NCBI GenBank assembly: GCA_030248215.1
Contig: JASANG010003761.1
Coordinates: 178,991-242,990 of the forward strand
Origin: Enoplolaimus lenunculus
Lineage: Eukaryota > Nematoda > Enoplea > Enoplida > Thoracostomopsidae
Length of the DNA: 64,000 bases
Direction of reading: 5' to 3'
Positions 52,796 through 62,935 of this stretch are shown piece by piece. The position numbers and the translations under genes are program-made. The notes below the pieces were generated by a model. The model did not search any database and was not told where the DNA came from. It saw only the letters and a program-made list of their open reading frames with translations. The number at the start of each line of letters is the position of its first letter. Position 1 is the first letter of the stretch.

Positions 52796-54462
52796 CATAC
52801 ACAAACGTACTTATGCAGTTGCGTGCCTAGCGTATGACGGACTCGTACAAAGAACCATATAGTGCCCCCAAAATAAAAAATGTTTAATTGTTCAACTTTT
52901 CCTTTTGTTATACTTGAAATTTCTTTTAAACATTTTGTAAGTTTTTCGTTTATCTTTGTTCCCCTCGTTTGAACTTTAATGTTAATTCAATGTTCGCCAA
53001 AAAAACTATCTGAACAGTTGTTAAGCATACAGTGTACAATATACATTTTGTCTCGAGAACCTATCAAATCACGAGTCGTTGGAAATGATAACTTTAGTTA
53101 TTATCCGTACTTTTTGATTGGACAGTAATTTTTCCGCTAACTTTGCAAATTATCGTACCAAATTTGATCCATAACATTTATGGTAATTGTGTTAATACTG
53201 CTGCGTGTATCATGGCGTCGTTTGGACTACTGCGCAACTCACTCAGCTGGAGGACTGGCCAATTACATCGTCTAAAACTTGCACATTGCAGTCGACTCCT
53301 ATATGAACTTGCTTACAGCTGATATAAACTCATTAAAATAGCTCTTATAGAATAATTAAGTTACGTTGATCTCCAGATATACATTTATCCTTTCAATCTC
53401 AGTAATGAAATAAGAAAAATTGCATAATGTTAGGCAAGTGGTTGATTAAAGTCAACTAAAGCAAGAAAACTTAAAAATAAAAAATTAGAATTAAAGACTA
53501 AAACAGTTTTTAAGTACTGAACAAACATAATTTTGCAAAATTCAAGTGATTTCAAAAATTTAATAAGCAAACGATTTGGAATAGAATATACACATGAAAA
53601 CCTATTTCGTAACAATGACAACTTCAATACAAGCATTGAGGTGGTTAGGCGTTTTAGGATGCGAATATTAATATTAACACGAAGTCAATAACTAAAATTT
53701 ACGTCAGAATGCAGTTGCCAGGCGTGTTTTTAGCTGTCAAACTCCCTCTTTTGGGTTTTTCCTGAGTGGTTTTTAGACATAGTATCAGCAAGACGAGAAA
53801 CGTCCCTTTGAATACGATTCACAGTTGTAGATAAGTTTCCTAACAGGGTTAATCAAATTTAGCTTAATGTCCACAATTCCATAAGCAAAAAATAAAATAA
53901 CACAGTCAGCGTTGAAAACGGAAATTTAGTACAACCGTGTTTTCAAAATAGTATAAAAATACAATGAAGATTTTTGAGTGAACCATCAACAACTGAAGAA
54001 AAATGGAACGTTTTTTACGCATAAAGTTGTGGATTTGTTTAGCATATTTCATTATTAGAAGTGATTCAAAAACAAATTCAGGCAAGAATGCCTTAAAACA
54101 GCGTGTATCTTTGACATAGGTTCTGTGAAAATTTAAGAAATATATATTTTGTAACATTTAATGTCTTCAAAATTATAGGGAACTGTCGACTACACTCCAG
54201 CAGTGGTTGACGCTAATATTAGCGAGTTTGTAATCCCGGCTTCATATAAAACAAGACTCGTAAGTGTCAAAGTATTTTTTAGTGATTACTAAGGAAACCA
54301 TATATACCTAAAGTGATTAAAATTTGCTAAATAATTGGCGTCAATCAGTTTATTTGATTTTAAAATAAGGTCAAGTGGACGTTTGCAGAAATGATAAAAT
54401 TACTATTCCGTTGTATACCTTGTTTAACGCGAAAAAAATTACGAAATACACGCTTTTTGTTG
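52796..54462. other. Nothing clear
   Basis: AT-rich DNA. Short open frames at 53430-53636 and 53906-54157 (minus) have no family resemblance. Confidence 0.35.
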
Positions 54463-54673
54463 TACGCTGTAAAAAATGGTGAGTCAAATTGACTCTCTCA
54501 GAAATAGCATTTTCCAGACTACACAAACTGAGTCAAAATTCGACTCCGTCACAGTCAAAATCGCGCCACTGAGTCGCGCGTTTGACTCTATAGTCGTATT
54601 TGACTCAGTTTGTGTAGTCTCGTAGAGCTTATTTCGGAGAAAGTCAATTTGACTCACCATTTTTTGCACTGTA
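54463..54673. mobile_element. Palindromic miniature element (GGTGAGTCAAATTGACT ends)
   Basis: Inverted ends TACGCTGTAAAAAATGGTG / CACCATTTTTTGCACTGTA, continuing through AGTCAAATTGACT / AGTCAATTTGACT and GACTACACAAACTGAGTC / GACTCAGTTTGTGTAGTC. Almost the whole 211 bp folds back. Confidence 0.9.
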
Positions 54674-54718
54674 GAGTATGCTATGAGCAACTAAACAGAA
54701 ACTGCGTACGCAACAACA

Positions 54719-54838
54719 CTATAGCTGAGTGCTGATGATGAACGACTGTTATCCGGAAGTCCGAGGTTCAAACTACATAACTTGAAACTCAATGTCAGAT
54801 GAAATAAAAAATATTCATGTGAGAATGTAAAGTATTTT
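54719..54838 (+). mobile_element. tRNA-like element, 3' part (relative of 37.7 kb)
   Basis: ACTATAGCTGAGTGCTGATG (A-box side), GAGGTTCAAACT (B box), 3' end AAAAAATATTCATGTGAGAA as in the 37.7-kb copy. The 5' part is absent; another MITE ends 45 bp upstream. Confidence 0.65.
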
Positions 54839-55399
54839 TTCATAATGAAATTCAGTTGCCTATTGGTACTAGGGTTTCCGTACTCGGATCTGATCCGAAT
54901 AGCTCCATCGTTCGTAGTCGCGATAAACTTTTAGAATTAATTTCCAAAGTTTTACGTTCACATGAATGCTTACGTATATAAATAGAGCTAAATAGAATGT
55001 GTAAATTTTAAACGTGATCTATAAATCGCAAAACATGTTAGTCAAACTTTGCACTGTATTAAATATTTGAATTTCGTATGCTGAACACGTAGGACTTTCA
55101 ATTGCAATGAATCTCAATGTTCATTGAGCATTCTGAATCATTTTTCTATAATTCTATGTCAATACAGAACGATATAGAGGCTATTGGCTGATCCAAGGGG
55201 GAGACCACCCAAGGACAAGGCCCCCAAACACGGATCAAAATCGAAATTTTGCTTATAATTAGTACTAAGGCTGCATCGGAAGCAGTGGGGCTTGAACCCA
55301 TGACGTATGAATTGCAGAACTTACTGCACTGCACTGCATATTCGAAATCCATGAAACGTCTAACGCAAGATACCAATAAAACAGGTACTGGTTTACAGA

Positions 55400-55580
55400 A
55401 ACATCAGGATTCAACCGGAATTCTTGTTCCAGCCAGAATTCCAACAAGAATTCAACTCATGTTCCTGTAACAGGAATTTTTACATTGCGACAAACAGGAT
55501 TCAACCGGTATTCTTGTTCCAGCCGGAATTCCAACAAGAATTCAACTCATGTTCCTGTAACAAGAATTTTTTACATTGCG
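55400..55580. repeat. Tandem duplication, ~89-bp period
   Basis: Two near-identical copies of a block from CAGGATTCAACCGG to TTTTTACATTGCG at about 55406 and 55496. Resembles the GGAACCGGAATT hAT family in composition. Confidence 0.85.
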
Positions 55581-55769
55581 CCAAATTATCAAATATCAGC
55601 TTAAAACTACTAGTTAATGATACCCGAATTCTGTCAGAACAGTGCACTACTCAGGTCCGTAGCCAAGTCACGTTGCTGTTAGAGCTAACATTTTTAGGAA
55701 AGCTTACAAGGGTTTTCGATTACTTACAAGCAAGGTTGAAAATATTCTAGGGAGGCTATATTATATCAC

Positions 55770-55925
55770 GGGTTGCTGAGCCACTCTGGCCTCCCTCTGG
55801 CTACGGGCACGGCAACCCTTTGCCGACGAGTCTCCATGTTACGCGTGCGTCGACGGGCCGTCGGGCGGCCGAGGCGCCCCACTATAGGGCAGGGGTGCGG
55901 AAGCCCGCGCCAGTTTCTTAAAAGC
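55770..55925. other. Short GC-rich islet
   Basis: About 150 bp far richer in G+C than its flanks (CGTCGACGGGCCGTCGGGCGGCCG, given here in halves CGTCGACGGGCC and GTCGGGCGGCCG). Open frames on both strands are short and Arg-rich, as expected from composition alone. Origin unknown. Confidence 0.5.
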
Positions 55926-56163
55926 AAAAAGTGCTTTTTGGCAAGGAACACTTGCGCAAAGAAACACCTTCCTCTATCGTACCCTGTAGCTGTAGAGCGC
56001 TAAACAAACTATTAATATACATTTCAAACCGATAATGCCATCTATATTTCAAATCAATGCTTTACCGCTCAACATTATCTGTTCTCCTATACGTGTATAG
56101 AGAAAAAAAATTCAAAACTAAAACTATAATAATAATTCACAGACTAAAAACGCTAGTCTTGAC

Positions 56164-56175
56164 AACAATAATAAT

Positions 56176-56213
<38 letters not shown>
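56164..56213. repeat. AAT/AAC microsatellite
   Basis: ACAATAATAATAACAACAAC... about twelve AAC units. Confidence 0.95.
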
Positions 56214-56660
56214 AACTCTACACGGTCGTTGGCAACCCAGCAGTTACAATATTATAGGACAGCCGCAACAACATAAAGGGCGATGGGGCCACCGTTCCCG
56301 TACCCTCCTAAAAACCATCGGCTTCTGGCCAAAAAATTAACCGCAAATATTAAAACAATTTTATGCTATGAAAATTTTTCCTATCCCTTCTATGACACTA
56401 TGACCCTCTAATTATAATTCTTAGTTTCGAGTCCAACGTAGTATAAAGTGAATCTATGTTATAGATATCGCATACGGCTCTGCTCAATGCACTGTTAACG
56501 CGTGTTAAGAGCGATCTAAAACTGCAGCGTATATATACGTTGCTCTAGTTTTTTTTCTCAAATTTGCGTTAAAGTTTGTTATATCGTTAGGTAATCGGCA
56601 AATTTTTGATCTATAAAAGCAATGAGGAGCGTATACAACGAATGGCGTGGATATATATTA

Positions 56661-56990
56661 TACTCTCTAAAACTAATAGTTTAACTAAACTTGCATATTT
56701 AGTTTAAGTAAAACTTAAATGGCTGGACGGACTAACTTAACTAGAATTGTAAACTTGGATTAACATGTTTCCAAGTTCAACTTATGTTTGGTTTATGTGA
56801 CAAGTTCAGCCCAGAAATAATTGTTTATCTAATAATTCATTAAGTTCAGCTTAAACTAAAAATATTTGCAAGATTTTAAATAAATTTAAGCGTAAAACGT
56901 ACCAGTTAGTTTAGTTAATCCTAAAGTTAGTTTAATGCTGCTGGATTAGCTTACGCTTAAATCAAATTTGGTTTAATCTTTTAGGGAGTA
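56661..56990. mobile_element. Miniature element with TACTCTCTAAAA ends
   Basis: Left TACTCTCTAAAACTAATAG, right TTTAATCTTTTAGGGAGTA in inverted sense, interior with AGTTTAA/TTAAACT motifs. A TA target site would fit Tc1/mariner-type MITEs. Confidence 0.65.
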
Positions 56991-57570
56991 TGTATACCTC
57001 ATTGTAGGCATCACTGCCGTTCAGGCCATACGGTTGTTAAATTGAATATAAAATAAGATTTCATTACGAACAAATAGGGTTGGGTTTACATCACTGTTAT
57101 TCAATATTCACAGAAATCAAAAACGTCTTCATTGTTCCGTGCCCCCGTAAATTTGTTTGGTGCCCCCAAAATAGACTCGGTCTAAAAGTAAACAATCTTG
57201 ATTTGTAATTGCAGGGGACCCCAAAATTACTCGGTGCCCACCCCAAATATTATTTTCTGCGGACGCCCCTGACAGAAATCTTTCCATTGCTATTTAGCAT
57301 GAACATTAATGCTCTCCGTCGGAATAGCAAATTGGCTGGCTAATGCCAATTAGAATGTGGCCTGAATCGCAGATTAATATACAATGTATACATGATCCTA
57401 AACACGCACTTTTGTAAGCTTTAGACTTTGCCTAAATTCCAAGATCTCTGAAAATTTTCGTTACTTTGAACTGACTCTCGCAAAATCTTAGGCATTCAAT
57501 CATCCAGAAATGAGATTTTGACCGCAGACGTAATTTTACTTTGGATACATAGGCTGTTAAATATAATCAA

Positions 57571-57878
57571 TTAAGGGTGGCGCTATACTTTTGATGACGT
57601 CCGGCGCTATACTTTTGATGACGTCCGGCGCTATACTTTTGATGACGTCCGGCGCTATACTTTTGATGACGTCCGGCGCTATACTTTTGATGACGTCCGG
57701 CGCTATACTTTTGATGACGTCCGGCGCTATACTTTTGATGACGTTCGGCGCTATACTTTTGATGACGTTCGGCCCACACAACAACGCACGTCTATTGACA
57801 CATGGCACGGCATATCATTTTGTAAACAAAAATTTTTTGACGTGCGGTCCCGGACGGCAAGTATAGCGCCACCGTTAA
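57571..57878. mobile_element. Palindromic miniature element (GGCGCTATACTT family), copy E, expanded
   Basis: TTAA then GGGTGGCGCTATACTTTT at the left; CAAGTATAGCGCCACC then GTTAA at the right. The left arm is a 24-bp tandem array: GGCGCTATACTTTTGATG then ACGTCC, eight copies. The 24-bp phase keeps frames open and produces spurious repeat ORFs on both strands. Confidence 0.9.
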
Positions 57879-57899
57879 AGTCTAGTCGCTCGCTATAAT

Positions 57900-57930
57900 A
57901 TGTATATATAATATATATATATATATATCC
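57900..57930. repeat. TA microsatellite
   Basis: Run of ATATAT. Confidence 0.9.
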
Positions 57931-58355
57931 ACAATTGTTACCTATGTCGTTTGTTCCGTGGACCAATATCCTGTCACTAAAAACACATCCAGGAAGAAGG
58001 TATTTCATGGGGCTGGCAATTGGCAAGGTTCAAATTAGTCATAATACAAAGGCCTGATTGTCATGTTTGGAATAGGAATAATAAAGGAACGGCATTTGTC
58101 CATTATACAGATTAAAATTCGAAATTGGCACGTCTAGCTTGAGTGCAACTGGACGAAAAACTCGACATTGACAATCATTTAAATAAAATCACACATTACA
58201 GGCAAAGGATCGTGTATGATTTCAAGCTATAGCCGCTGACAGCTACTGGAGCGGTCATGTTCAGCAGTAGACCTACACGATTGAAAAAATGTCCGTATTA
58301 TGAAAGTGTGTAGCACCTATCGCTAGTTGGTGATAGGTCTTGTAACTTTTGAGCC

Positions 58356-59939
58356 AGTGAATGCTGAGGTTAAAAATTTAGCACATTTTTCGCATACGAT
58401 AGGTTTTACTCCTGAACAAATTTCGAGTACAGCAACTGTAATAGTTAGTGAGCTCGTCAATTTATTACAAACTGATGATAGTTGCTATACACATTTGAAA
58501 ATATGGGCCAAACTATATAGAGCCCAAATTTTTGTTTTTCATGATCTGTTTGAGATATTAAATTGCTGGCATGGAAGACATTAGCATCCAGAGTCACACT
58601 TGTTGTATTTAGACGAGCCACGCACCGGCCTCGGCCCATCCTCCTAATTCAAAATTATTTAACGAAAAAAATTTCACTAAAAGCGCTAAAAGATTTAAAT
58701 TTCAAGCCAGCATCGCATTTACATTTCCGAACATGACATCAGCTGTGGCTTGAACCAAATGCATGCAAACCTTTACTTTACACCATTAATCAGTGCCGGA
58801 GCTGGACAGGGTGGAGGGAACCACCAAAATTCTAGGGTGATGGCGTCTTATCGAATTTGAATATTAACGGCTACTTTTTTATCTAAAACTTGTTTGGCTG
58901 GGAGGCCGTTTTTGGTGTGGATCCCACCAAATGTGGTGTATGACGGGTGGCTGCTCTGGGTCTGCTATTAATAATCTACCTTGATTTTGTTGTTATCGTG
59001 GACTCGTTATCAAATCAATGGCACACGCGACAAAATTGAAAACTTAACTCAGAAATGTTTGAAAATATAATGTTAACTTTACAAGTAGAAAAAAATTTCC
59101 TTGAAACTGCACCACGTCTATTTGAATTTCTGAAACTTTCCAAATCAACGACAGCGCACATCAATGTCAAGAAGTTTGCAATTTGAGCAATATTGTTTAA
59201 TGCTCTGTATTAAGCGCAGACAGTACGTGCAAACAGCGGAAACATTAGCATACCCGTACAAGTGATTGTACTGCTAAGTTTTGTATACGAAATACTGCAG
59301 TTTTAGTTTTCAAAATTTGTAAACATTTAGCGCAAACAGTTCTAAATAGTAAAGTTTTGCAAACTGCGGCTTCACATCGGTCAATATATCGTGTCTAAAA
59401 TCACTCGCGGAGGCTAAGGGGTACCGCCATACGATATGGCACCGCCAAGAAAGGACTCAAACCTAAAATTGTGCATAACCTATGATTTAGTACTAAAATT
59501 GCGTTTGGCTTCTCACTCGCGAGCGCTTATGTATCGTCCAGACCCAGGTCAGAAATGTTTCGATCCGCCACTGTGCGGTGTCCGAAATTTGTTTTAGAAT
59601 ATTTACTAAAACCGCACTGCCCCGTAAAGTTAATATAGTGAAAACGGTCGCAAACAGCGGGCAGGACAGAAAATTATTAACCGTTAGATGGGGTAAAAGT
59701 TTGAAAACGCCAACAAGAGTCAATCTACTCACAAACATAACTTTAGTATTGATTGTCAATATTCTGTGCGCTATCTTTGACTGAAAACAAATATTTAAGA
59801 CGTTTTGGTGGTAAACATATTAAGGTTTGGCAGAATATAAAGCATCAACTAGAGATAGTCATGTATTTTATATGTAGTATCAGCAGACTATTTGATTAAT
59901 TCAGCATCCATAATAGTGGAAGTTCTGAAAACGAATCTA
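58356..59939. other. Nothing clear
   Basis: AT-rich DNA with short unsupported frames. Confidence 0.35.
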
Positions 59940-60115
59940 TGACAATTCTTCGCCCGACAACTCGTAGCCCAATATTTCGTGGACACTGACATCTCGTCTA
60001 CATCGACAACCTTTCAACTTGACATATTGGCGGCGCCAGAACCCACCAAAGGTAAGCCGGACGACAAATTATCACTGGTGGGAGACAAGTTGTCGTGCGA
60101 CAAATTGTCATGATA
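59940..60115. repeat. GACAA/TTGTCG palindromic repeat, second copy
   Basis: CGACAACTCGTAGCCCAAT at the left and ACAAGTTGTCGTGCGAC near the right. Relative of 47480-47670 in inverted orientation. Confidence 0.5.
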
Positions 60116-60419
60116 CATGGGATGACAATGGTAAATCATTAGACGTTTGCTAAGCGCAATTTTCGTGTCACGATAACATATTTGTTAAGGACCTTATCAT
60201 TTTATCATAAAAAATTTTCTGATGGAAGTCACCTGCTGCCCGACCGCTTAGATTCACCCTTGTACATCATTGTACAACCGGACGTCTGCCTCCGCCTTCG
60301 GATCCGGCAGAAAATCGGCATCCGACTATTGCTCCGGTAGAAATTTTGCCGGACATTCCGGCAATTTCGGTAATAAAATTTTGCATAATTTTGCAAAATT
60401 TATCTGTTTAGCGCATTTC

Positions 60420-60660
60420 AGTAGTGTAAAAAGGCGGGTTTTACCCCCTCCACCTCCACATCCTCCACATTCTCCACTTTCGGGAGAAGGTGGAGGAGGG
60501 AGGGGGAAATTGAGCACATTTCCTCCTTCGCTTTAGGAGGGGAATTTGCGCACCCCTCCTCTGTTGGTTTTTGAGCACTCGTGGGAGGAGGAGTTTTGCG
60601 CATCCCTCCTCTCTCCTCCTCATCAGAGGAGTAGGATAGGAGAGGGTGAGGAGTTGGATA
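60420..60660. repeat. Purine/pyrimidine-strand-biased tract
   Basis: Long CCTCC/GGAGG runs (CCCCCTCCACCTCCACATCC, GGTGGAGGAGGGAGGGGG). Could adopt triplex or G-quadruplex structure. Frames across it are Gly/Pro-rich shadows. Confidence 0.7.
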
Positions 60661-60965
60661 ATCCCAACCCAACGTTAAAATGCTAGTGCTTGGTTTTTAT
60701 CGTATTCGCTTTTTACACACGCGCGTGTTCAAAAAACAATAACGCTGGTGTGCGTGATACTTTATACGTTAGATAAATTATTAGATGCAAGTAAGCATTA
60801 TCGCTTCTAATCCTCTGGTTAGATCAAAGCGTGTTTTTTGGGTCTGCTTGAGTTGAGAATAAATTTTACTGTTTCAGGGTATTGAGTTTTAGATTCAAGC
60901 ATTGAATACAATTGTATTAGTTTGGTTTTGTCGATTGTGAAAACTATATATTATATATAAATAAA

Positions 60966-62026
60966 AAATGGTCAATTTTCAAAAAATCTTGAGTTTTCTG
61001 TATGAATTTTATTTGGCTTGGAGAGTACATGTGTGGCCAGAAAACGCGGTTTATGGTCTAGATAAGCCTTACCTAGAGGGTTAAAATGGCTCAAAAGTTG
61101 AAAATTTTTGAATTTTTGATATGAAGTTAATTTGAGTTTCAGAGTAACGTAGTGGTCATAAAACACGTTTTTAGGTTCTAGATCGGGTCTGAAGGGCTCG
61201 AAAGTGCCAAAATGGCTCAAAATTCTAAAAAATTTTATTTTCCAGATATAATTTATTTGACTTGGGTAGTAACTGAATGGTCATAAAACATAGTTTTGGG
61301 ATCTAGATAAGGGTCTGAAGGGTCTAGGGTATAGATAAGGGTCGGAGGGGTGAGAAAGGTCCAAAATGACCCAAAATTATACAAATTTAGAATTTTTTGT
61401 ATGAAGATTATTTGACTTAGCAAGTAATCTAGTGGTCATAAAGCAGGTCTTAGGGTATGGATAAGGGCCTTGAAGGGTCTGAAATGGCCAATTTGGCCCA
61501 AAATTTCGAAAAATATAGAATTTTTATATGAAGTTTAGTTGGCGTGGGGAGTAGCATAGATAAGGGTCGGAGGGGTGAGAAAGGTCCAAAATGACCCAAA
61601 ATTATACAAATTTAGAATTTTTTGTATGAAGATTATTTGACTTAGCAAGTAATCTAGTGGTCATAAAGCAGGTCTTAGGGTATGGATAAGGGCCTTGAAG
61701 GGTCTGAAATGGCCAATTTGGCCCAAAATTTCGAAAAATATAGAATTTTTATATGAAGTTTAGTTGGCGTGGGGAGTAGCATAGATTTCATGAAACACAA
61801 TTTTAGGGTCTAGAGAGAGATCTGAAGGGTGTGAAAAGGCCAAAATAACCCAAAATTTGAAAAATTTTGAATTTTTTATATGAAGTTATTCTGAGTTTCA
61901 GAGTAACGTAGTGGTCATAAAACACGTTTCTAGGCTCTACATAGGGTCTGAAAGGGCTCGAAAGTGCCAAAATGGCTCAAAATTGTGAAAATGTTATTTT
62001 TCAGATAAAAAAATTTATTTGAGATT
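60966..62026 (+). repeat. Left arm of giant fold-back: ~125-bp tandem units
   Basis: About eight degenerate monomers, each with AAAATGGCTCAAAATT, ATATGAAGTT, GTAACGTAGTGGTCATAAAACA, GGTCTAGATAAGGGTCTGAAGGG (parts). 61336-61563 and 61565-61793 are an essentially exact ~228-bp duplication. It continues into the inner inverted repeat at 62026. Confidence 0.92.
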
Positions 62027-62155
62027 TTTGCATACGTGCTTTATTTGAGTTCTAGATTAACGTGTTGATTATAAAACACGCGTTTAAGGTAGAAGTATAA
62101 ATTTTTACAACCGTATTCAAAGTCAAAATATAAAAATAATTTAATACTTATACTA
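62026..62155. repeat. Inner inverted repeat, left copy
   Basis: CATACGTGCTTTATTTGAG through CACGCGTTTAAGGTAGAAG to TCAAAATATAAAA is mirrored at 62811-62930 with very few differences. Confidence 0.93.
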
Positions 62156-62610
62156 TATTTTAATTATTTAATTTTTTTATTTTTTTAAATTAAAAATATA
62201 AAAAAAAAAAAAAAAAAAAAATATAAAAAAAAAAAAAAAAATAATAAATAATATGTACAATAAACACACTTAAAAGCCATTATAAGCTATTGCAAAAAAT
62301 AAGCGTTAAAATTGTAACTTGGTAAAATGAAACTGATTGAGTTTTAAGAATTCGCAGGTTTATATAGGTTTCAGAGACGCCATCTGCATGATAAATTTTG
62401 GTATACCCGGAAATATTTATTCAACAAAAAAAGCTAGCTAATAGTGCTTGGCTTAAAACCGCGCATATCGAGTAGCTAGTCATTTTTAACTTCATGTTGC
62501 AGAAATCGGTCGGTTCAAAGCTCTACAAACATTGTTAGTATTTGTTTTGTGCTGACAGTGTATTATTTTTGTATAAGTTTTATCTTTTATTGTTTTACTG
62601 TACATTGTTT
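62156..62610. other. Fold-back spacer, promoter-distal part
   Basis: AT-rich, with two poly(A) tracts (62198-62241) and no open frame of note. Confidence 0.5.
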
Positions 62611-62611
62611 A

Positions 62612-62791
62612 AACCAATCAAAATAAAGCAAAAACGAAACTTCTAAAAATATTAGCCAATTAGAATGCGAGCAGAAACAACCAATCAAATTAAAGCAAAA
62701 ATAGAACGTTCCAGAAAGTATTAATTAACCAATCAGAATGCAGGATTTACAAGCAACAATGACGTCATCATGTAAACGCGTGAGTATAAAA
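62612..62791 (+). promoter_or_regulatory. Heat-shock-type promoter: duplicated CCAAT + HSE modules, CRE and TATA box
   Basis: CCAAT boxes at 62614, 62656, 62681 and 62729. HSE-like GAA-AC-TTC at 62636-62643. A perfect three-unit heat shock element GAACGTTCCAGAA at 62704-62716 (nGAAnnTTCnnGAAn). CRE TGACGTCA at 62760-62767. TATAAAA at 62785-62791. The modules starting at 62614 and 62681 are a 67-bp duplication. The spacing is that of a strong RNA polymerase II promoter pointing right, with a start expected near 62815. Seen directly; activity is inferred. Confidence 0.75.
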
Positions 62792-62810
62792 GTACATTCA
62801 CAACACAAAT

Positions 62811-62935
62811 TAAATCATTTTATATTTTGACAACTTTCAATACGGTTGTAAAAATTTATACTTCTACCTTAAACGCGTGTTTTATAATCAACACGTTAAT
62901 CTAGAACTCAAATAAAGCACGTATGCGAAAATCTA
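62811..62935. repeat. Inner inverted repeat, right copy
   Basis: Reverse complement of 62026-62155: TTTTATATTTTGACAAC ... CTTCTACCTTAAACGCG ... GCACGTATGCG. The expected transcription start falls at its left edge. Confidence 0.93.

Noticed and set aside
57557-57866. Repeat-protein frames (DVIKSIAP, MTSGAILL, GRHQKYSA units)
   Set aside because: By-product of the 24-bp tandem array in a MITE arm; no start or coding context.
57571-57878. CRISPR-like array of repeats
   Set aside because: Units are contiguous without unique spacers, and the genome is eukaryotic.
60270-60672. Gly/Pro-rich frames on both strands
   Set aside because: Produced by the CCTCC/GGAGG tract; no coding evidence.
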